From the NCBI RefSeq assembly GCF_025717535.1, contig NZ_JAJIRO010000004.1, positions 248,001 through 312,000 of the forward strand: 64,000 bases of DNA. The letters are read 5' to 3'. Each line of letters opens with the position of its first letter. The stretch's first letter is position 1. Below, piece after piece: positions 1-8,426 of the stretch. Origin of the DNA: Paucibacter sp. Y2R2-4. Lineage in GTDB: Bacteria > Pseudomonadota > Gammaproteobacteria > Burkholderiales > Burkholderiaceae_C. The notes beneath the pieces are model-generated. The model saw only the letters and a program-made list of their open reading frames with translations, was not told the origin of the DNA and searched no databases. The position numbers were made by a program, and so were the translations under genes.

Positions 1-324
1 GGCGGCAACCCGCTGGCGGGCTTCAGCCTGCACCAAAAGATGTTGGAGCGCAGCCTCTCGGGCAATGCTTTTGCCTTGGACATGGAGCGGCTGGAGTCGC
101 TCAGCAAACTGGCTCAAACCCGCGGCATCGACGAGCAAGTACAAGCCATTTTGCGCGGCTTCAAGGCCAGCGATCTGGCCCTGGAAATTGGCGCCATGCC
201 GCTTGCCTCGGCCCCCGACGCCTTCTCTTTTGAGAGCCCGACCGACCCCGGCAGCGGCCGCTTTGCACGCGGCCTGATCGACGCCATGCTCGACATCCCC
301 ACCGAATCCGGCAGCAAAAAATAA
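1..324 (+). CDS. C-terminal end of an unrecognised protein (cut by window edge)
   Basis: The reading frame is open from the first base and ends at TAA 322-324, so only the last 107 residues are visible. The first internal ATG is at 40, but the frame reads in from upstream and the true start lies outside the window. The visible part is soluble and mixed, with no signal peptide, membrane segment or motif that I recognise. It contains a helical stretch rich in Leu, Ala and Glu, followed by a Pro/Ser/Asp-rich segment and a charged tail ending in SGSKK. The stop codon overlaps the first base of the next ATG (TAATG), which suggests translational coupling with the MORN-repeat gene. No function is proposed. 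Confidence 0.75.
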   Translation, partial: GGNPLAGFSLHQKMLERSLSGNAFALDMERLESLSKLAQTRGIDEQVQAILRGFKASDLALEIGAMPLASAPDAFSFESPTDPGSGRFARGLIDAMLDIPTESGSKK

Positions 325-2291
325 TGCAAACTAGGCTCCGTACTTTGACCATGCCCCGGAAGTTATGGATCGCCCTACTGGCCTGCAGCCCCTTGCTCGG
401 CCTGACCCAAACACTCCCGCCCCAGCCGCCCGCTCAGCCCCCCACTCAGCCAGCCGCCGCAGCGCCCCCGGCCACACCCGCCGAAACGCCTCTGGCCGAC
501 ATGCCGATGGCCGGCACCGCGGCGGCCTCTTCCGCGTCAGCACCCGAGGGCGGCGAAGCGGCAGCCCCACCCCCCAGCTGCACCACGCTGACGCAGCGCG
601 CCATGTCCACCGACCTGCGCGCCACCACGGCATTAGCGCAGAACAAGCCCATCGACGAGCTGGCCAAGTTGTTCGACCGAGCCATTGCCCAGTGGACCTT
701 GGCCTTGGACGCTTGCGAAGGCCGCGCCCGCGACCGGGCGCAGAAAAACCTCACCGATGTTGAGAAGCAGCGCAGCTTGATCGCCGAGCGTCAAGCAGCA
801 GGCTCTCAATGCGAGGTCTCACACCGTGACGCTGCAGCCCTGCAAGACTTGGCCAAGCAAGCCTTTGGTGAGCGTCGCTGGCCGGACGCAGCCTCGCTCT
901 ACGGCAAGGCCGAAACCATGTGGGATCTGGCCGCCGAACACTGCACCGGCAGCCAGCAGCAGATTGCTGCCAAGCGCCGCGAGCAGGCCGAAATCGATGC
1001 TTACAACGCCGAGTTCTGCGCGCCGATGTTCGACCGCTCGCGTGAGTTCACCCAAAAGTTTCGCAGCGCCTCCTCCGGCCTGAGCGTGACCGAGCGCCAA
1101 CAGCAATCGCAGATTGCCGAAACCCTGTGGCGCAAGACCAGCACCCTGTGCAAGGGCGCCGCTTTGGAATTGGCCGGAAACAATGCCCAGGCGCTGGCGC
1201 GAGAGCGCGGCACGCCCTGGGTGGCCACGGCCGCGCCGGAGACATCCGCTGCCAGCCCCGCAAACACTTCAGCATCCGCGAGGCCAGGCAGTGGCCCAGC
1301 AGCGGTTTCTGCCGCGGCCGTGGGTGCGACGGCTCTAGCCATGGTCAGTGGCCGCAGCGCGGCTGCAGGCACGACCGCAAGTTCGGCGGCAGCCAATGTC
1401 GCAGCAACTGCGGGCGCGGCCAGCACGGCGGCTTCGGCCAAGCCTGCGGCCAACCCGACGGCGGCACCCGTTTCCGCCCCCAATTTAGCCCCCGCCCCGG
1501 CACCCCTGGCTGCGAGCGGCACGCCCAACCCGAGTGCCACCGAAAGCCGAGCCCAGGGTGCCGTTCAAGAGCTCGACGTTCGCACGGGAGACACCCGCTA
1601 CAAAGGGCAATTTGTACGTGAAGAAGGCCAAGTGGTCACGGGCACGGGCCGGGTCGAATGGGCCAATGGAGACGTCTACATCGGCGCCTTGGTGCGCAGC
1701 GCGCGTCAGGGCAAAGGCGAGTTCATCTGGGCCAATGGCCAGCGTTACGAAGGCGACTGGGTGCAGAACAAAGCCACTGGCATGGGCAAGCTGCAGTTCA
1801 CCAATGGCAATCGCTACGAGGGCAGCCTGGTCGACGGCACGCCGGAAGGCGAAGGCCAGCTGCACTTCGCCAGCGGTGATGTCTACAAAGGCCAGATCCG
1901 CCAAGGCATTCCCCACGGCAAGGGCAGCTATCGCTGGCAGAACGGCCAGCACTTCGAAGGCGACTGGGTGCAGGACAAACCGCATGGCAAGGGCATATTG
2001 CGTTACGCCAACGGCAACCGCTACGAGGGTTTGGTCGCGGCCGGCCAACCCCATGGCGAGGGCAAGATGCAGATGAGCTCGGGCGACCGCTATGAAGGCA
2101 GCTTCCACCAAGGCAAGCCCCATGGTCAGGGCAGCTATCAATGGAAGTCGGGCGAACGCTATGTGGGCGCCTGGGTCGACGGCCTGAAGCACGGCCAAGG
2201 CGTCTTCCACTGGCCCAGCGGTGACCGCTGGGAAGGCGTCTTCAAAGCCGATGAACGCACCGATGACGGCGTCATCATCCGCAAAGATTGA
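324..2291 (+). CDS. Secreted MORN-repeat protein
   Basis: A 655-residue protein whose last third, about residues 420-655, is nine to ten MORN units of 23 residues with the pattern RYEGxWxxGxxHGxGxxxxxNG. MORN repeats form elongated beta-hairpin sheets and mediate protein or lipid binding. The N-terminus has a hydrophobic stretch (LWIALLACSPLLG) that fits a signal peptide. It is followed by a Pro/Ala-rich linker, a helical region with several cysteines (residues about 85-300) and a long Ala/Ser/Thr/Pro-rich linker. ATG 324 overlaps the upstream stop. ATG 354 is an alternative that would give a shorter signal-peptide n-region. The exact role is unknown; an envelope scaffold or binding protein is a fair guess. 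Confidence 0.85.
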   Translation: MQTRLRTLTMPRKLWIALLACSPLLGLTQTLPPQPPAQPPTQPAAAAPPATPAETPLADMPMAGTAAASSASAPEGGEAAAPPPSCTTLTQRAMSTDLRATTALAQNKPIDELAKLFDRAIAQWTLALDACEGRARDRAQKNLTDVEKQRSLIAERQAAGSQCEVSHRDAAALQDLAKQAFGERRWPDAASLYGKAETMWDLAAEHCTGSQQQIAAKRREQAEIDAYNAEFCAPMFDRSREFTQKFRSASSGLSVTERQQQSQIAETLWRKTSTLCKGAALELAGNNAQALARERGTPWVATAAPETSAASPANTSASARPGSGPAAVSAAAVGATALAMVSGRSAAAGTTASSAAANVAATAGAASTAASAKPAANPTAAPVSAPNLAPAPAPLAASGTPNPSATESRAQGAVQELDVRTGDTRYKGQFVREEGQVVTGTGRVEWANGDVYIGALVRSARQGKGEFIWANGQRYEGDWVQNKATGMGKLQFTNGNRYEGSLVDGTPEGEGQLHFASGDVYKGQIRQGIPHGKGSYRWQNGQHFEGDWVQDKPHGKGILRYANGNRYEGLVAAGQPHGEGKMQMSSGDRYEGSFHQGKPHGQGSYQWKSGERYVGAWVDGLKHGQGVFHWPSGDRWEGVFKADERTDDGVIIRKD

Positions 2292-2307
2292 AATCCGGAA
2301 CCGCCCT

Positions 2308-3279
2308 ATGACCAAGCTACAAAGCACGCTCGAGCTGAGCCCCCCGGACATCAGCCCCTACCGCCACAGCCATACTGGCGTCGACTATGTGCACCAGTTC
2401 GACTCCGGTCTTCCCGGCCCGACCGTGATGGTGCAGGCCTTGACGCATGGCAATGAGCTTTGCGGCGCGATTGCGCTGGACTGGCTGTTTCAGCAAGGCA
2501 TGGGCCGCACGCTGCAGCCGGCTTGTGGCCAGCTGATCCTGAGCTTTGCCAATGTCGAAGCCTTTTCGCGCTTCGACCCGGCCGACCCGAATGCCTCGCG
2601 TTGCGTGGACGAAGATCTGAATCGCGTCTGGGCCGATGAACAATTGTTCGGCTCCGGCGACTCCTTGGAATTGCGCCGCGCCCGCCAGTTGCAGCCCTTT
2701 GTGGACCGCACTGACCTGCTCTTCGACATTCACTCGATGCAAGACGTCTGCCGGCCGCTGATGGTCTGCGGCATGCTGGACAAAGGCGCGGCCTTTGCCC
2801 GCGAGCTGGGTATGCCGGGTGATCTGCTGATCGACACCGGCCACCCCTCCGGTCTGCGCATGCGCGATCGCGGCGGCTTTGGTGACCCCAACAGCCCCAA
2901 GAATGCTTTGTTGATCGAATGCGGCCAGCACTGGGCGCGCAGCTCGGTCGATGTGGCCATCGACGGGCTGGTTCGTTTTCTCAAGCTCACCGGCATGGTG
3001 GACGCCGATTGGGCGCAGGCTCGGCTCCAGCTGCCCTTGCCTGCGCAGCAACACACCATTCGGGTAGACCGCGCCATCACCGCCCTCAGCGCCGACTTTC
3101 ATTTCCTGCAGCCGGTGCGCGGCCTGGATGTGATCCCAGAAGCAGGCACTGCTTTCGCCCAGGACGGCGACACGGTGTTCAGCACCTCTTATGACAACAC
3201 CGTCTTGGTGATGCCCAGCATGAAGCATGGCAAACCAGGCAACACCATGGTGCGGTTGGGGCGCTTCGAATCGATCTGA
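2308..3279 (+). CDS. Succinylglutamate desuccinylase/aspartoacylase-family zinc hydrolase
   Basis: A 323-residue protein of the AstE/AspA family, which removes acyl groups from N-acyl amino acids with a zinc-bound water. The first zinc-ligand pair is visible as HGNE (His47, Glu50) and the third ligand as the His in DIHSM (His142). The family segment CVDEDLNRVW (residues about 99-108) lies between them. No signal peptide is present, so it is probably cytoplasmic. The frame is open further upstream to 2221, but that would overlap the MORN gene by about 70 bp. ATG 2308 lies 16 bp after the MORN stop and gives the normal N-terminus. Its substrate cannot be read from sequence; it is not in an arginine-succinyltransferase operon. 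Confidence 0.85.
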   Translation: MTKLQSTLELSPPDISPYRHSHTGVDYVHQFDSGLPGPTVMVQALTHGNELCGAIALDWLFQQGMGRTLQPACGQLILSFANVEAFSRFDPADPNASRCVDEDLNRVWADEQLFGSGDSLELRRARQLQPFVDRTDLLFDIHSMQDVCRPLMVCGMLDKGAAFARELGMPGDLLIDTGHPSGLRMRDRGGFGDPNSPKNALLIECGQHWARSSVDVAIDGLVRFLKLTGMVDADWAQARLQLPLPAQQHTIRVDRAITALSADFHFLQPVRGLDVIPEAGTAFAQDGDTVFSTSYDNTVLVMPSMKHGKPGNTMVRLGRFESI

Positions 3280-3292
3280 GTCGATTCGAAGC
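3263..3292. terminator. Perfect 12-bp inverted repeat between convergent genes
   Basis: Arms 3263-3274 (GCTTCGAATCGA) and 3281-3292 are exactly complementary, with a 6-base loop that contains the stop codon of the upstream hydrolase gene. The repeat lies in the 22-bp gap between two convergent genes, so it could terminate or protect transcripts from both sides. No long T-run follows, so a classical intrinsic terminator is not proven. Confidence 0.55.
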
Positions 3293-3301
3293 AGTGCCGG
3301 C

Positions 3302-4129
3302 TCAGTTCAAAACCGCGTCGTGCAGCAGCACCTCGGGCGGGTAATAGAGTTGCAGGCTGCGCTGCAGGCTGCCGTCGCGCGCGGATCTGGAGAGCGCCTC
3401 GCGCAAGACCGCTTGATCGGCTTCGCTGAGCGAGCGGCGCGAGATATAGGCGCCCACCTCTGAGCGCGGCAGGCCCGGCAAGTCGGTGAAGCGGAAGTCG
3501 CCCCCGGTGTCGGGCTCGCTGCGCCCCTCCTGCAAGGCGGAATAAAGCAGAGTCGGCGGCAAGATGGTGAAGTCCACCCGGCCGCCGCGCAACATGGCGC
3601 CCACGGTACGCAGATCGGACACATAGTCCACCCGCTTCTCGCCCTCCAGCTGGCGTATCAGGGCTTCGTACTCATCGCCCCAGCTGTAGCTGCGCACCAT
3701 GGCCGCGCGCCAAGTGCTGCGGCTGAGCAAGGCACGCAGGTCTTGCGGTACGTCGGTTTTGGACGTCAGCGTGATCAGCGTGGGAGTCAGCTTGAGCATG
3801 GGCACAAACTGCGCTTTTTGATCACGTTCTGAGGTGCGCGAGGCCGGCAAAAAGAGGTCGGCCTCCAGGCTGTCGAAAAACATCATCGTCAATCGGGCGC
3901 GCGGAACCACCGGAAAGACAAACTGGCAGCCCTGCACCCGGCCCAGCTGGCGCAGCAAGTCGGGATAGACCCCCTCGACCCGCTCGCCCTGCACACGCAC
4001 ATTGAAGCCGGTGGGTGCCACCGGCACGCGCACCGTGCGCGAACAAGGCTGAGCCCAGGCCACCAGCTGCGTGCTCAGCCAGAGCAGCAGCACTTGCAGA
4101 CCCACGCGCTCCAGCTTGTTGACAGCCAT
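3302..4129 (-). CDS. Periplasmic substrate-binding-protein-like protein (SBP_bac_3 type)
   Basis: A 275-residue exported protein. It begins with a signal peptide (hydrophobic LQVLLLWLSTQLVAWAQ) and then shows the start of a type-II periplasmic binding fold, including VEGVYPDLLRQLG, the segment that usually follows the first strand in amino-acid-binding proteins. The rest follows the family without other clear motifs. No ABC permease or ATPase is nearby, so it may act alone, for example as a stress or ligand sensor component, rather than in uptake. ATG 4129 is preferred over a GTG at 4135 because AGGGG sits five bases upstream of it. The gene converges on the aspartoacylase-like gene. Confidence 0.75.
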   Translation of the reverse strand: MAVNKLERVGLQVLLLWLSTQLVAWAQPCSRTVRVPVAPTGFNVRVQGERVEGVYPDLLRQLGRVQGCQFVFPVVPRARLTMMFFDSLEADLFLPASRTSERDQKAQFVPMLKLTPTLITLTSKTDVPQDLRALLSRSTWRAAMVRSYSWGDEYEALIRQLEGEKRVDYVSDLRTVGAMLRGGRVDFTILPPTLLYSALQEGRSEPDTGGDFRFTDLPGLPRSEVGAYISRRSLSEADQAVLREALSRSARDGSLQRSLQLYYPPEVLLHDAVLN

Positions 4130-4210
4130 TCGCACCCCTGCTGTTCTTGCAAGACCCGGCAGGAGTCTTGCGCCGGGCTCCTCAGAACCCTGAGGGGCAG
4201 AATAGCAGCT

Positions 4211-4579
4211 TCAGCCGACGCAAAAAGCGTTCAGTTTGTTGCCAACCAAATCGCGGAAGTAAGCGGCATAAAAGCCCTCGCCGCGCAGCCCAGGCGCGCC
4301 CTCGTCCTGGCCACCCAAGGCCAGGGCTTTGGCATGCAAGGCGTCGACCTTGGCGCGGCTGTCCACGGTCAAAGCGACCATGACCCCATTGCCCACCGTG
4401 GCCGGCTCTTGGTTGTAGGGCAGCATCACGCCGAAGCCCGGCTTGTCCATGCCCAAGCCCCAGGCGTAACCCCGGCCGAAATCCATCATGCGCTTGATGC
4501 CTATGACCTCGAACAGCGCGTCATAAAAGGCCGCGGCGCGCGGCAAGTCGTTCGTGCCCAGTGTGGTGTAGCCAATCAT
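4211..4579 (-). CDS. VOC-family (glyoxalase/dioxygenase fold) protein
   Basis: A 122-residue single-domain protein of the vicinal oxygen chelate superfamily. It shows the usual opening (IGYTTLGTNDLPRAAAFYDAL), the middle strand with YAWGLGMDKPGFGVMLPY, and the closing GEGFYAAYFRDLVGNKLNAF, which is the classic last strand with a metal-site position. Members are often metal-dependent lyases, isomerases or resistance proteins; the substrate cannot be predicted. ATG 4579 has AGGAGG five to six bases upstream. It lies 27 bp downstream of metW in the same direction and may be read through from the met operon. Confidence 0.85.
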   Translation of the reverse strand: MIGYTTLGTNDLPRAAAFYDALFEVIGIKRMMDFGRGYAWGLGMDKPGFGVMLPYNQEPATVGNGVMVALTVDSRAKVDALHAKALALGGQDEGAPGLRGEGFYAAYFRDLVGNKLNAFCVG

Positions 4580-4606
4580 CAATGCCTCCTTGAAGCAGTC
4601 TGAACT

Positions 4607-5188
4607 TCAACCCCGATCAAATTTGAACACCGCCATGCTGGCCAGCAGATTTGGGAAAGTCCGTACCGCTTGGCCCTCTTGGATGCCAAAAGCGTCCAAG
4701 ATGCGCAGGCGGTTTTTGCGCGCCAGCACCTCAAAGTCAGCAAAAGTACCGACCCGTATGTTCGGCGTGTTGTACCACTCGTAGGGCAACACGCGGGTGA
4801 CCGGCATGCGCCCCAGCGCCACCTGCAAGCGGTTCGGCCAATGGGCGAAATTGGGGAAGCTGACGATGCCGGTGCGGCCGACGCGAGCGGTCTCGCGCAG
4901 CATGGCCTCGGTATTGCGCAAATGCTGCAGGGTCTCGAGTTGCAGCACCACGTCGAAGCTCTGGTCTTCGAAGATGCTCAAGCCGTCTTCCAGATTGAGC
5001 TGAATGACATTCACCCCGCGTTGCGCACAGGCCAGCAGATTGGCGTCATCCAGTTCCACCCCATAGCCGGTGCAGCCCCGGTGTTTCTGCAGATAAGCCA
5101 GCAACTCGCCGGTACCGCAACCCAGGTCCAGCACTCGTGAGCCCTGCGGGACCAGGGCGGCAATTTGTTCCATCACACCGCTGCTCAT
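4607..5188 (-). CDS. metW: Methionine biosynthesis protein MetW
   Basis: A 193-residue SAM-dependent-methyltransferase fold protein. Motif I is visible as [15 protein letters not shown] near residues 19-31, followed by [14 protein letters not shown], and later [13 protein letters not shown], which is characteristic of MetW. MetW works with MetX in homoserine acylation in many proteobacteria and supports methionine synthesis. The ATG overlaps the metX stop by four bases (ATGA), so the two genes are translationally coupled. Regulation should follow the SAM-II riboswitch upstream of metX. Confidence 0.93.
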   Translation of the reverse strand: MSSGVMEQIAALVPQGSRVLDLGCGTGELLAYLQKHRGCTGYGVELDDANLLACAQRGVNVIQLNLEDGLSIFEDQSFDVVLQLETLQHLRNTEAMLRETARVGRTGIVSFPNFAHWPNRLQVALGRMPVTRVLPYEWYNTPNIRVGTFADFEVLARKNRLRILDAFGIQEGQAVRTFPNLLASMAVFKFDRG

Positions 5189-6336
5189 GCTGCTGCTCCT
5201 GCGAACTCGCCCGCAATGCGGGAGAAATAGGCGCGCAAGACGCCGTGGTAACGGGGGTCTTCCAACAAGAAGGCGTCATGCCCATGCGGCGCGTCAATCT
5301 CGGCATACGAGACATCGAGCTTGTTGTCCAGCAAGGCCTTGACGATCTCGCGCGAACGGGCCGGCGAGAAGCGCCAGTCGGTGGTGAAGCTGGCCAGCAA
5401 GAACTTGCAGCGGGCACTGGCAAAGGCGCGGCTCAAATTGCCACCATGCTCGCGCGCCGGGTCAAAGTAGTCGAGCGCGCGCGTGATCAGCAAATAGGTG
5501 TTGGCGTCAAAGTAGTCGCTGAATTTGTCGCCCTGGTAGCGCAAATAGCTCTCGATCTGGAACTCGATGTCTTGGGTGGAATAGCCCAGCTCGGCCGAGC
5601 GCAACTCGCGACCGAACTTTTGCTCCATCGCGTCGTCCGACAAATAGGTGATGTGGCCAATCATGCGCGCCACCCGCAGGCCGCGTTTGGGCACCACGCC
5701 ATGGGCGTAAAAGTGGCCACCGTGGAAGTCGGGGTCGGTGATGATGGCGCGGCGCGCCACCTCATTGAAGGCGATGTTCTGCGCCGACAAACAAGGCGCG
5801 GTGGCGATTGCAATGCAGTGGCGCATGCGCTCGGGGTAGCGCAGCGCCCAGTCCAAAGCCTGCATGCCACCGAGCGAGCCGCCCAGCACCGCAGCCAACT
5901 GAGTGATGCCCAGCTGATCGAGCACACGCGCTTGCGCGTCCACCCAATCCTGCACCGTCACCACCGGGAAGTCGGCACCGTAGATCTGGCCGGTGGCCGG
6001 ATTGCGATGCATGGGGCCGGTCGAGCCAAAGCAAGAGCCCAGGTTGTTGATGCCGATGACAAAGAACTTGTCAGTGTCCAGCGGTTTGCCGGGGCCGATC
6101 AGGTTGTCCCACCAGCCTTCGCTATTGGCCTGACCGGTATGGGTGCCGGCCACATGGTGGCTGGCGTTGAGGGCATGGCAGACCAGCACCGCATTGCTGC
6201 GCGTGGCATTGAGCTGGCCATAGGTCTCATAGACCATTTCATAGTCACGCAACTCGGCGCCACTGCGCAAAGGCAAGGGCTGCGCAAACGCCATGCGCTG
6301 GGGACTGACGTCACCCAATTGACCGCTGTGTGGCAT
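5185..6336 (-). CDS. metX: Homoserine O-acyltransferase MetX
   Basis: A 383-residue alpha/beta-hydrolase that acylates homoserine, the first committed step of methionine synthesis. The nucleophile lies in GGSLGG (Ser154). The other triad members fit Asp320 in SFTTDW and His353 in HGHDAFLL. The usual opening [22 protein letters not shown] is present. Whether it uses acetyl-CoA or succinyl-CoA cannot be settled by eye; many betaproteobacterial MetX enzymes are succinyltransferases. ATG 6336 is chosen because AGGAGG at 6345-6350 is spaced eight bases from it; a TTG at 6342 is too close. Downstream metW overlaps by four bases. A promoter, SAM-II riboswitch and terminator precede it. Confidence 0.95.
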   Translation of the reverse strand: MPHSGQLGDVSPQRMAFAQPLPLRSGAELRDYEMVYETYGQLNATRSNAVLVCHALNASHHVAGTHTGQANSEGWWDNLIGPGKPLDTDKFFVIGINNLGSCFGSTGPMHRNPATGQIYGADFPVVTVQDWVDAQARVLDQLGITQLAAVLGGSLGGMQALDWALRYPERMRHCIAIATAPCLSAQNIAFNEVARRAIITDPDFHGGHFYAHGVVPKRGLRVARMIGHITYLSDDAMEQKFGRELRSAELGYSTQDIEFQIESYLRYQGDKFSDYFDANTYLLITRALDYFDPAREHGGNLSRAFASARCKFLLASFTTDWRFSPARSREIVKALLDNKLDVSYAEIDAPHGHDAFLLEDPRYHGVLRAYFSRIAGEFAGAAA

Positions 6337-6351
6337 GAACAAGGCCTCCTG

Positions 6352-6393
6352 AAAAACAAAACCGGCACCGCTGGAAAGAAGCGGACGCCGGCT
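6352..6393 (-). terminator. Intrinsic terminator/attenuator in the metX leader
   Basis: On the minus strand, CCGGC and CCGCT pair with AGCGG and GCCGG around a TCTTTCC loop, followed at once by TTTTGTTTTT. This sits just after the SAM-II aptamer and just before the metX ribosome-binding site. It therefore reads as the expression platform of a transcription-terminating riboswitch rather than an end-of-operon terminator. Confidence 0.8.
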
Positions 6394-6402
6394 GTTCGGA
6401 GT

Positions 6403-6455
6403 CCCTCTTTAGCGGCATTTATTGAGCGCCCGCAATTCGGAACAAATCGGCGCTA
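6403..6455 (-). ncRNA. SAM-II riboswitch aptamer upstream of metX
   Basis: Reading the minus strand, the sequence shows the SAM-II signature. P1 is formed by AGCGCC and GGCGCT around a loop beginning GATTTG. This is followed by AATAAATG, then CCGCTAAAGAGGG, which matches the conserved GCTAAAAAGGG pseudoknot strand of the known metX-associated SAM-II RNA. SAM-II binds S-adenosylmethionine and lowers expression of methionine-synthesis genes when SAM is plentiful. The predicted transcription start (about 6457) falls immediately before the aptamer, and a terminator hairpin lies immediately after it. Placement on metX agrees with known members. Confidence 0.9.
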
Positions 6456-6463
6456 TGAGTTGC

Positions 6464-6492
6464 ATTATAGAAGGGCGCTGAAGACCTCTCAG
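6464..6492 (-). promoter_or_regulatory. Sigma-70 promoter of metXW
   Basis: A perfect minus-strand -10 box TATAAT occupies 6464-6469, with a -35-like CTGAGA at 6487-6492 and a 17-base spacer. The expected start point, about 6457, is two bases upstream of the SAM-II aptamer, which supports the assignment. Confidence 0.75.
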
Positions 6493-6508
6493 TGTCCTGG
6501 CTTGCGCC

Positions 6509-8365
6509 TCAAGGAGCTCGGCACAAGCAATGCACCACCGCCCCAAAAGGCTTGCCGCTGTTGCTGATCTCGCTCACAAAAGCCAACTCCGCCTGCGCCT
6601 CTTGCAAAGCTTTGGGCAAAGTCAGGCCCAACTCTGCGCGAATGGCAGCGGCGATCGAAGGTGCCATCACCTCATCCAAGCTGGACAGCAAACGCTCCAA
6701 GCGGCCCATCTCGCCTTCGACATAACTGACCCGCGCATCGGCACCCAGCTTGGCCTTGGCGGCCGCTGATTTGATGGCGTCGTCAAAACTTCCCAAACGA
6801 TCCACCAAGCCACGTTCCAGCGCCTGAGCACCGGTCCAGACACGACCTTGGGCGACCGCGTCGATATCAGCCACCGACTTCTTGCGCGCTTTGGCAGCCT
6901 TGCCGGTGAACTCGGCGTAGATGTGATTGATGCCGGATTGCACAGCCGAAGCCATGCGCGGGTCGAGCGGACGACGCGGGTCGTAGCCGCCGGCCAACCA
7001 GGTGGTGGTGTAGCCACCGGTGTGGATGGACAGCTTTTCAAGCAACTTGTCGCCGGTCGGCAGCATGCCGAAAACGCCAATCGAACCGGTGATGGTGCCG
7101 GCCTCGGCGATCACTTCATCGGAGGACATCGAAATCCAATAGCCGCCCGAGGCGGCCACATCGCCCATGGACACCACCACCGGCTTGCCGGCTTTCTGGG
7201 TCAATTCCAACTCGCGACGAATCACCTCGGAAGCAAAAGCGCTGCCGCCGGGCGAGTTGACACGCAAGACCACTGCCTTGATGTTCTCGTCTTCGCGCGC
7301 CTGACGAATCAGCTTGGCGGTGGAGTCGCCCCCGACCTTGCCCGGCGTGGCGCTGCCGTCCACGATGTCCCCTTCGGCCACCACCACGCCCACCGCGGGG
7401 CCATGCGGCATGACCGGCTTGATATGGGCTTGGTACTCGGCCAATGACACACGCCGGAAGCTTTTGCCCTTGTCGTCCTTGGCGCCTTGAGCCATCAGCA
7501 ACTCGCGCACTTCGTCGCGGGTCTTGATGCCGTCGATCAGTTTGCTGTCCAGCGCCAGCTTGGCCGCGTCGCCACCGACGGCGGCCAAGGCCTCGGGCAG
7601 CTTTTCAATACCGGCGACGATGCTGCCCTTGGGCAACTTGCGAGCTGTCTCCACCGCATCGGTGTAGCGGCTCCACAGCTCGCCGTACAAATAACTTTCT
7701 GCTTCCAGGGAGGCTTTGGAAGGCGCATTGGCGAAGTAAGGCTCGGCAAAGCTCTTGTAGGTGCCGACGCGCAAAACATTGGCGGACACGCCCAGACGAT
7801 CCAGCGCGTCCTTGTAATAGTTGCGATATCGGCCGAAACCTTCGATCACCACCATGCCCAAGGGGTTCAGATAGATCTCGCTGGCCTGCGCCGCCAAGAA
7901 GTAGCCGCGCTGGTCAAAGCTGTCGCCGTAGACCACGATCTTCTTGCCGCTGGTTTTGAAGCGCGCCAAGGCGGCCGAGACTTCATGCAGGCCCGCCATG
8001 CCGGCGCCGCCGAATTCATCCAGATCCAGCAAGACCGCGCTGATCTTGGGATCTTTGGCGGCCGCGTCCAGTGTGGCCAGCACATCGCGCAAGCGGGTTT
8101 GCTTTTGCGCGTGGCCGCGCAGCTGCGCCATGGCTTGATCTCGCGCCGAGCCGGAGAACTGCTCGACCAGGCCGCCATGAAAGTCCAGGACCAAGGTCGT
8201 CTTGTCCTTCAAAGGCGCCGGCCCTCGCGAGACCAGGCCCGACACCAAGGCCACCAAAATGGCCAGCATCAGCAGATTCAAGACGAACCGGCGGCTGCCG
8301 TCCAAGAAGGCCCAGAACTTACCCAAGAGCCACCACAAACCGGTAAACACGCGCTTCACGCCCAT
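6509..8365 (-). CDS. sppA: Signal peptide peptidase SppA, 67K type
   Basis: A 618-residue inner-membrane protease that degrades leftover signal peptides. One membrane segment lies near residues 27-46 (FVLNLLMLAILVALVSGLV). Two tandem SppA half-domains follow. The catalytic dyad fits Lys204 in GTYKSFAEPY of the first half and Ser406 in DVAASGGYWIS of the second, as in E. coli SppA. The length equals the long 67K form. The frame is open to 8542, but ATG 8365 is preceded by GGGAG at good spacing and starts at the normal N-terminal position. A short gap separates it from the upstream GST gene in the same direction. Confidence 0.94.
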   Translation of the reverse strand: MGVKRVFTGLWWLLGKFWAFLDGSRRFVLNLLMLAILVALVSGLVSRGPAPLKDKTTLVLDFHGGLVEQFSGSARDQAMAQLRGHAQKQTRLRDVLATLDAAAKDPKISAVLLDLDEFGGAGMAGLHEVSAALARFKTSGKKIVVYGDSFDQRGYFLAAQASEIYLNPLGMVVIEGFGRYRNYYKDALDRLGVSANVLRVGTYKSFAEPYFANAPSKASLEAESYLYGELWSRYTDAVETARKLPKGSIVAGIEKLPEALAAVGGDAAKLALDSKLIDGIKTRDEVRELLMAQGAKDDKGKSFRRVSLAEYQAHIKPVMPHGPAVGVVVAEGDIVDGSATPGKVGGDSTAKLIRQAREDENIKAVVLRVNSPGGSAFASEVIRRELELTQKAGKPVVVSMGDVAASGGYWISMSSDEVIAEAGTITGSIGVFGMLPTGDKLLEKLSIHTGGYTTTWLAGGYDPRRPLDPRMASAVQSGINHIYAEFTGKAAKARKKSVADIDAVAQGRVWTGAQALERGLVDRLGSFDDAIKSAAAKAKLGADARVSYVEGEMGRLERLLSSLDEVMAPSIAAAIRAELGLTLPKALQEAQAELAFVSEISNSGKPFGAVVHCLCRAP

Positions 8366-8426
8366 CTTGGCGCTCCCTTTGTTTTCAATGAATGAAGAAA
8401 TGCGAATTGATTGTGCAGCATGCGCG

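Noticed and set aside
5137-6567. A 476-codon plus-strand open frame across metX and its leader
   Set aside because: Overlaps metX and its riboswitch entirely and shows no protein family features.
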